A program made the position numbers and the translations under genes. A stretch of 10,341 nt of DNA from assembly GCA_023426265.1 (NCBI GenBank), contig JAFABA010000095.1, positions 1-10,341 on the forward strand. Reading direction: 5' to 3'. Numbering within the stretch: position 1 is the first letter of the stretch; every line of letters starts with the position of its first letter. Origin of the DNA: Bacillota bacterium (GTDB lineage: Bacteria; Bacillota; Clostridia; Christensenellales; CAG-138). Under the pieces are notes generated by a model that was given only the letters and a program-made list of their open reading frames with translations, did no database searches and was not told the origin of the DNA. Positions 5,543 through 10,341 of the stretch are shown piece by piece.

Positions 5543-6562
5543 ATGACAAATCCAGCTTTTAATGATCTCACGATCACGGATGAGTTTGCTGCCAAGGTAA
5601 AAGCGGAACACCGGCAGACGCAGATCATTAAATGGGCGCCCATCGGGGTACTGGTTGCCCTGTGCATCGTATTCTCCATTACGCGGGGCAACGCTTTTAC
5701 CTCCGCCAACAACATCACCGCTTTACTCAACCAGCTCGCCATCCCGCTGCTGGTTGCGTGCGGTCTCACATTCGTCATCATACTCGGAAGCATCGACCTG
5801 TCCATAGACGGAACGGTCGGCATGGCGGGCTCCCTGCTTTCGGTTTTTGTGCTCAATACAAAGAACGCGAGCGACCTTGGCATATTCGGTATCCTGCTCG
5901 CCATAGCGGCGAGCGTGCTCGCGGGATTTTTGATTGGGTTATTGCATGTCAAGCTCAAGATCCCCTCGTTCATGGTGTCGTTCGGGTTCATGTATGTCTG
6001 CAAGGGCATCGCCACCCTCTCCTACGGCGGCATCCCCGCACAAATTGCCGACCCCGTGCTGGTACAGATCCCCAAGACAGATTTTTTAGGCATCCCCATC
6101 ATCACCTGCGTGGCGCTTTTGATGCTGCTGGTCTCCTACTTCATGCAGGAGTATACGCCATTAGGCCGGCACATCTATGCTGTGGGCACGGATGAAAACA
6201 TCCCGCGCAGCGTAGGCGTAAACGTCTCCCGCGTCAAGGTGCTGGTATTCACCTATGCGGGGCTGCTGTTCGGCATCGCGGGGGTGCTCGGCGCAATCCG
6301 GTTGGGCCAGGGGCAGGCGCAAATCGGGCAGGACCTGATGTTCCCGGCGCAGGCCGCGGTGGTCGCGGGCGGCACCTCGCTTTCGGGCGGCAAGGGCGGC
6401 GTGGTCAACACGCTTATCGGCACGCTTATCATGGTGGTGCTGGATAACGGCCTGGCGCTCTTGGGCGTGAACCCCTACATCAAGTCCGGCATACAGGGCC
6501 TCATCATACTCACCGCGGTGGCGCTGACCATATCCCACGGCCGCAAGGTCATCAGCAAGTAG
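5543..6562 (+). CDS. Ribose-type ABC transporter permease 1 (BPD_transp_2 family)
   Basis: 339 residues of the RbsC/XylH/AraH type, with an N-terminal cytoplasmic segment of about 28 residues and roughly 8-10 hydrophobic helices. Family motifs: LGSIDLSID (81-89), the ATPase-contacting loop TPLGRHIYAVGTDE (205-218), and AGGTSLSGGKG (275-285). ATG 5543 has CGGAG 9 nt upstream. It starts 156 nt after the substrate-binding protein, behind the 28-nt palindrome, and is followed 19 nt later by the ATPase gene. A second, clearly different permease is encoded after the ATPase, so the channel is probably a heterodimer, unlike the RbsC homodimer. It forms half of the membrane channel for the captured sugar or polyol. 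Confidence 0.94.
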   Translation: MTNPAFNDLTITDEFAAKVKAEHRQTQIIKWAPIGVLVALCIVFSITRGNAFTSANNITALLNQLAIPLLVACGLTFVIILGSIDLSIDGTVGMAGSLLSVFVLNTKNASDLGIFGILLAIAASVLAGFLIGLLHVKLKIPSFMVSFGFMYVCKGIATLSYGGIPAQIADPVLVQIPKTDFLGIPIITCVALLMLLVSYFMQEYTPLGRHIYAVGTDENIPRSVGVNVSRVKVLVFTYAGLLFGIAGVLGAIRLGQGQAQIGQDLMFPAQAAVVAGGTSLSGGKGGVVNTLIGTLIMVVLDNGLALLGVNPYIKSGIQGLIILTAVALTISHGRKVISK

Positions 6563-6581
6563 GCGCGAAAGGAGAAAAGAC

Positions 6582-8108
6582 ATGGAAAAGCAACCGCTCT
6601 TTTGCGCAAAGAATATCACAAAATCCTTTCACGGCACCCAGGCGTTAGGCGGCGTAGACCTTACGGTATATCCGGGCGAGGTCGTGGGCCTCATCGGCGA
6701 AAACGGCGCGGGAAAATCCACACTTTTGAAAATCATCATCGGCGTGCAGCCGCCCTCCTCGGGAGAAATGATGATGCATAATAAGCCCTATTCCCCCAGA
6801 AACCCGCGCGAGGCGAACGCGGAAGGCATCGGCATGGTGTTTCAGGAGCAATCCCTCATCACCAACCTGACCGTAGGGCAGAACATATTCTTCGGTTACG
6901 AAAAGCAGTTCAAAAAATACGGCCTGGTCAACTGGAAGCGGCTCAACGCAATGGCCCAGAAAGCGCTCGACAATGTGGGCGCCGTGGGTATCCCGCCGCA
7001 AAAACGGGTGGCGGATTTAAACTTTGCGACGCGCCAGCTGGTGGAGATCGCGAAGGTGGTCAACGTCGCGAGTTCCTCGGGCAGCGAGCACTGCCTGATC
7101 CTTCTTGACGAGCCCACCTCCGTATTAAACGAATCTGAGGTGCAGCGGCTGTTCTGCGAAATCCGCAAGCTGACCAATGCCGGTCATTCCGTGATATTCG
7201 TTTCCCATCGTCTCGACGAGGTATTGGAGATTTCCAACCGCGTCTATGTTTACAAGGACGGAAAAAACGCGGGCAACATGTTAACCTCCGACGCCGACGA
7301 GGCGACGCTCTATGAAATGATGGTGGGCCGCACCACCACCACCGAGTATTACAAGCTGGAGCAGCAGACGGCGCCCGGAGAAGAGGTCGTGATCGAATGC
7401 CGCGACCTTGGGCTAAAGGGCGTATTCAAGCATGTGGATTTTAAGCTCCACAAAGGTGAGATATTGGGCATTTGCGGCGTGGTGGGCTCCGGCAAAGAGG
7501 ACATCTGCTCGGTACTGTGCGGGGACGATGTGCCCACCTCCGGCGAGCTTTACGTGCGCGGAAAGAAAATCAACTTCTCCTCCCCCGCCGACGCGCTCAA
7601 ACAAAGCATCCTGATGGTGCCCAAGGAGCGCTGGGAGGAGGGTATCGTCAATTCCCTTTCCGTATGCGACAACATCGCGCTTTCCGATCCGCAGAAGCTC
7701 AAGACAGGGCCGCTGATCTCCAGAAAGAAGCTCCGGAGCCAAGCGGATGAATGGGTGAAAACGCTGCGCATCAAGACCCGGGACATCGACGAGCTGTCCA
7801 TCCAGCTCTCCGGCGGCAACCAGCAGAAGGTGGTATTCGCCCGCGCGCTTGCAAGCGGTTGCGATATTTTGATACTCAACCATCCCACGCGCGGCGTGGA
7901 CGTGGGCGCGAAAGAAGAGATTTACGGCTTGATCCGCGATATGGTCAATAACGGAAAATCCATCATACTGCTTGGCGATACGCTGGATGAATGCATCGGC
8001 CTCTCCAACCGTCTCATTGTGATGCGCGACGGCCTGATCACCGGGGAACTGGACGCGCCGGGAGACTTAAAGCCCAGCCAGGTTGATATCGTCAGCATCA
8101 TGATGTAA
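6582..8108 (+). CDS. Double-domain sugar ABC transporter ATPase (RbsA/MglA-like), asymmetric ATP sites
   Basis: 508 residues with two nucleotide-binding domains, the usual RbsA/MglA/XylG length. Domain 1: Walker A GENGAGKST (39-47), Q88 in MVFQEQ, Walker B LILLDEPT (172-179), H209 in SHRLDE; its signature is replaced by LNFATRQ (146-152) instead of LSxGQ. Domain 2: P-loop GVVGSGKED (299-307) has Lys305 but no Ser/Thr after it; the signature LSGGNQQKV (409-417) is canonical; Walker B reads LILNHPTRGVDVG, so the usual Asp-Glu is Asn433-His434; the H-loop position reads LGDTLDE, without His. Site 1 (Walker motifs of domain 1 with signature of domain 2) is therefore intact, while site 2 is degenerate in every part. 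ATG 6582 has AAAGGAG upstream, and permease 2 begins 14 nt after the stop. It powers import through the two permeases. Confidence 0.95.
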   Translation: MEKQPLFCAKNITKSFHGTQALGGVDLTVYPGEVVGLIGENGAGKSTLLKIIIGVQPPSSGEMMMHNKPYSPRNPREANAEGIGMVFQEQSLITNLTVGQNIFFGYEKQFKKYGLVNWKRLNAMAQKALDNVGAVGIPPQKRVADLNFATRQLVEIAKVVNVASSSGSEHCLILLDEPTSVLNESEVQRLFCEIRKLTNAGHSVIFVSHRLDEVLEISNRVYVYKDGKNAGNMLTSDADEATLYEMMVGRTTTTEYYKLEQQTAPGEEVVIECRDLGLKGVFKHVDFKLHKGEILGICGVVGSGKEDICSVLCGDDVPTSGELYVRGKKINFSSPADALKQSILMVPKERWEEGIVNSLSVCDNIALSDPQKLKTGPLISRKKLRSQADEWVKTLRIKTRDIDELSIQLSGGNQQKVVFARALASGCDILILNHPTRGVDVGAKEEIYGLIRDMVNNGKSIILLGDTLDECIGLSNRLIVMRDGLITGELDAPGDLKPSQVDIVSIMM

Positions 8109-8122
8109 GGGAGGAACGCGCA

Positions 8123-9133
8123 ATGGCACAAACCGTATTCACCACGAAGCCCGCGGCGGGTAAAAAACGCACATTTGATTTTATGCGGTATTTCAGCGTG
8201 GTCGCCGTCATACTGCTGGTGGGCGTGTTCACCATACTGGACCACAACTTTGTAAACCGGGCGAATTTGACGAATCTCCTAAGCGATACGGCGCCGCTGA
8301 TGATCATGGCCTGCGGCGCGACGACAGTGCTGCTTTTAGGTTCCGTGGACCTTTCCATCGGCTCGACGTGCTCGGTGGTCAACGTCTTGATGGTAAAAAT
8401 ACTCTCCGAGACATTCCAACAAACCAATAACCTGTTTTTATCCACCGTATACGCATTCGGCGCTTCGCTTGCGTTCGGCGCCGCGGCAGGGTTCGCGCTG
8501 GGATTCATCCACGTACGGCTGAAAATCCCCTCTTTCATCGCTTCTTTGGGCTTTATGTCGGTCTGGAAATCCACCGCTCTCCTCATCAGCGAGGCGCCGG
8601 TATCCATACCCAAGGCGCTGTGGCCGTCCATCAATTGGGCGAAAATTTCCTTCGGCGTGCTGGGCTTTCCGCTTGTGCTGGCGGGCGTGGTGATACTCGC
8701 GTTCTTCGTGCTACAGTCTAAGACCGGCTTTGGAAAGGCGCTCTATGCCATAGGCGGGAACGAACGGGCGGCCAGAATGGCCGGTATCCGCATCGACCGC
8801 TCTAAGATACTCGCATTCGTGCTTTCGGGCTTATGCTCGGCGCTCGGCTCCATATTCCTTGCCGCCAAGCTCAAAAGCTCCGCGCCCACCGTGGGCGACC
8901 CGTTTACTCTTTTGGTCATCGCCTCCGTAGCACTGGGCGGTACGGCGCTTTCGGGCGGCAAGGGCTCGGTGCTCGGCACGGTACTTGGCGTGTTCATCGT
9001 TTCCATCATCCGCAACGGGATGAACTTTGCAGGGGTGGACGTCTTCTGGCAGAATATCGTGTTCGGCATCGTCGTGATCGCCGCGGTAGCCATTACGGTG
9101 GACCGCACCGGCCGCAATATCGTCATCAAATAA
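8123..9133 (+). CDS. Ribose-type ABC transporter permease 2 (BPD_transp_2 family)
   Basis: 336 residues, the same family as permease 1 but clearly diverged. An N-terminal basic segment (to about residue 22) precedes roughly 8-10 hydrophobic helices. Conserved motifs: LGSVDLSIGS (72-81), KTGFGKALYAIGGNERAA (200-217) as the ATPase-contacting loop, and LGGTALSGGKGS (271-282). ATG 8123 has GGGAGGA 6 nt upstream, in the 14-nt gap after the ATPase stop, so the two are tightly coupled. With permease 1 it probably forms a heterodimeric channel. The dehydrogenase gene follows 34 nt later with its own strong ribosome binding site, which supports one transcript from transport into metabolism. Family assignment is secure; substrate specificity cannot be read from the sequence. 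Confidence 0.94.
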   Translation: MAQTVFTTKPAAGKKRTFDFMRYFSVVAVILLVGVFTILDHNFVNRANLTNLLSDTAPLMIMACGATTVLLLGSVDLSIGSTCSVVNVLMVKILSETFQQTNNLFLSTVYAFGASLAFGAAAGFALGFIHVRLKIPSFIASLGFMSVWKSTALLISEAPVSIPKALWPSINWAKISFGVLGFPLVLAGVVILAFFVLQSKTGFGKALYAIGGNERAARMAGIRIDRSKILAFVLSGLCSALGSIFLAAKLKSSAPTVGDPFTLLVIASVALGGTALSGGKGSVLGTVLGVFIVSIIRNGMNFAGVDVFWQNIVFGIVVIAAVAITVDRTGRNIVIK

Positions 9134-9167
9134 CTTCCATCAAATATCACATAAAGGAGAAACAACA

Positions 9168-10208
9168 ATGAAAAGCCTGGCAGTAGAAAAGGATTTAAGC
9201 CTGCGGATCGTGGATGTGCCCATGCCATCCTACGACGATTGCAGGGTGTTGGTCAAGACGCTCAGCTGCGGCGTGTGCGCGGGAACGGATACCAAGATTG
9301 CCCACGGAAAATTCAAGAACGTGGACAAATATCCCCTGCTGCTCGGTCATGAGGCCGTGGGCGAGGTGCTGGAGGTTGGCAAAAACGTCACCCGCTTTAA
9401 AGTAGGCGACCATGTGCTTCTTCCCTTTGTGGAAGGCGAGTTGGGCGGCTACGCCTCCTATTGGGGCGCGTATTCCGAATACGGCGTCTGCGGGGACTGG
9501 CTGGCGATGGCGCAAAACGGCACCGGGCCGTATACGCCGGGCTTTGGCGACTTTTACAGGACGCAGACCGTGCTCCCCAAGGGCTTCGATCCGGTTGCGG
9601 GTGCCATGATCGTCACGTTCCGCGAGGTGCTCTCCGGCATCCGGTCATTCGGCTTCAAGCACGGGGAAAGCCTTGTTGTGTTCGGCGCGGGCCCGGTCGG
9701 GCTTTGCTTTGTAAGGTTTGCAAAGCTCCTGGGTTTAGGTCCCGTCATTTCCGTAGACATTATGGATGAAAAAATCAAGGATGCGGAAAAAGCGGGTGCG
9801 GATTACGCTTTTAACAGCAAAAGCTGCGATATCGTCTCTGAAATTAAGAAAATCTGCCCGGAGGGCGTGGACCATATGGTGGACGCGGTGGGCGTCAACG
9901 AGCTGATTTTGACCGCCATGCAGTTTGTAAAAGACGGTGGGCAGATGTGCACCTACGGCATTTCCCCCAAACTCAACATGCAGCTTGACTGGAGCCAGGC
10001 GCCCTACAACTGGAGGCTCAGCTTCCTGCAGTTCCCCTACAAGCTCATGGAGGCCGAAGCCAACAGCCAGATCATCAACTGGATTGAGATGGGCGTATTG
10101 GACCCCAACGATTTTATCTCCCATGTGTTCCCGTTTGATCAGGTCCTTGACGCGTTCGACCTCATCGAAAAGCGGCAGCCCTGCAAGAAGATCGTCATCA
10201 AATATTAA
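9168..10208 (+). CDS. Zinc-type medium-chain alcohol/polyol dehydrogenase
   Basis: 346 residues, medium-chain dehydrogenase/reductase superfamily. The catalytic GroES-like domain carries the zinc-site pattern CGVCAGTD (34-41, ligand Cys37) and GHEAVGEV with His61-Glu62. A Rossmann domain follows with GAGPVG (173-178); Asp197 at the end of the second strand (VISVDIMDEK) favours NAD(H) over NADP(H). The four-cysteine structural zinc lobe seen in many relatives is missing: the region around 86-115 (beginning PFVEGELGGY) has only Cys108. ATG 9168 has AAAGGAGA upstream. Placed directly after a sugar importer and before a glycerol-dehydrogenase-like gene, it most likely oxidises a hydroxyl of the imported polyol or sugar to a ketone. 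The substrate is inferred from context only; sorbitol/xylitol-type or other polyols are candidates. Confidence 0.9.
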   Translation: MKSLAVEKDLSLRIVDVPMPSYDDCRVLVKTLSCGVCAGTDTKIAHGKFKNVDKYPLLLGHEAVGEVLEVGKNVTRFKVGDHVLLPFVEGELGGYASYWGAYSEYGVCGDWLAMAQNGTGPYTPGFGDFYRTQTVLPKGFDPVAGAMIVTFREVLSGIRSFGFKHGESLVVFGAGPVGLCFVRFAKLLGLGPVISVDIMDEKIKDAEKAGADYAFNSKSCDIVSEIKKICPEGVDHMVDAVGVNELILTAMQFVKDGGQMCTYGISPKLNMQLDWSQAPYNWRLSFLQFPYKLMEAEANSQIINWIEMGVLDPNDFISHVFPFDQVLDAFDLIEKRQPCKKIVIKY

Positions 10209-10228
10209 GGAAAGGAGCCTTCCCTACA

Positions 10229-10341
10229 ATGAGCATGCTCACACGCCACACAAGAGGATATGGCTCCCCGGGGCGGTACTTCCAGGGCCCCGGCCTGTTG
10301 GATGAACTCAATACGTTTACCGCGCTCTACGGAAACAAGGT
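10229..10341 (+). CDS. Glycerol-dehydrogenase-like alcohol dehydrogenase, 5' fragment
   Basis: Only the first 37 codons are in the window; the frame is open at the right edge. After MSMLTRHTRG comes YGSPGRYFQGPGLLDELN, which resembles the N-terminus of glycerol dehydrogenase and related group III (iron/zinc) alcohol dehydrogenases, where SPGKYxQG-like sequence begins the first strand. The catalytic domain and metal ligands lie outside, so the call rests on a short stretch. ATG 10229 is preceded by GGAAAGGAG, 11 nt away; the second ATG (10235) is also possible. It starts 20 nt after the zinc dehydrogenase stop, so it belongs to the same operon, and a second NAD-dependent dehydrogenase supports polyol catabolism. 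Confidence 0.7.
   Translation, partial: MSMLTRHTRGYGSPGRYFQGPGLLDELNTFTALYGNK

Noticed and set aside
1..10341. Search for CRISPR arrays, tRNA/rRNA genes, insertion sequences or phage genes
   Set aside because: No regularly spaced repeats, transposase or integrase motifs, or tRNA-like folds were noticed on either strand; the window looks like ordinary chromosomal metabolic genes.

Overview
The window looks like chromosomal DNA of a moderately GC-rich (roughly 55-60%) Bacillota/Clostridia-type bacterium. This rests on strong AGGAGG-like ribosome binding sites before almost every gene, sigma-A type promoters close to consensus, a Gram-positive style lipoprotein substrate-binding protein, and the overall gene repertoire. 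The lineage is an inference; no rRNA or marker gene is present.

Left part (1-2614), unrelated single genes. A partial alpha/beta hydrolase runs leftward off the edge (1-801, minus). A divergent intergenic region (802-1085) is rich in palindromes. It is followed by a ferritin-like/VIT1 membrane fusion protein on plus (1086-1955), a putative iron/manganese exporter or detoxifier. Its stop codon overlaps that of a convergent gene (1952-2614, minus) encoding a small papain-fold (C39-like) putative cysteine peptidase.

Right part (2687-10341), a sugar/polyol uptake and oxidation locus. A LacI-family repressor gene (2861-3889) has its own TTGACA-N17-TACGAT promoter. Next comes a 309-nt regulatory region with a perfect sigma-A promoter (TTGACA-N17-TATAAT), an upstream A/T tract, a 16-bp palindromic operator just downstream of the predicted start, a second operator exactly 150 bp further on, and a 10-bp hairpin just before the ribosome binding site. 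The operon then runs: lipoprotein substrate-binding protein (4199-5386), a 156-nt gap with a 28-nt perfect palindrome, permease 1 (5543-6562), double ABC ATPase (6582-8108), permease 2 (8123-9133), zinc-type medium-chain dehydrogenase (9168-10208), and the start of a glycerol-dehydrogenase-like iron/zinc alcohol dehydrogenase (10229 to the edge).

Together these describe a ribose-type (CUT2/RbsABC-like) importer with two different permease subunits, coupled to two dehydrogenases. The best guess is import and oxidation of a polyol or a reduced or deoxy sugar, released from LacI control by the substrate or a derivative. The exact substrate cannot be read from the sequence. Notable points are the ATPase, whose second ATP site appears degenerate in all three contributing motifs, and the well-defined operator set, including a probable autoregulatory site at the repressor gene.
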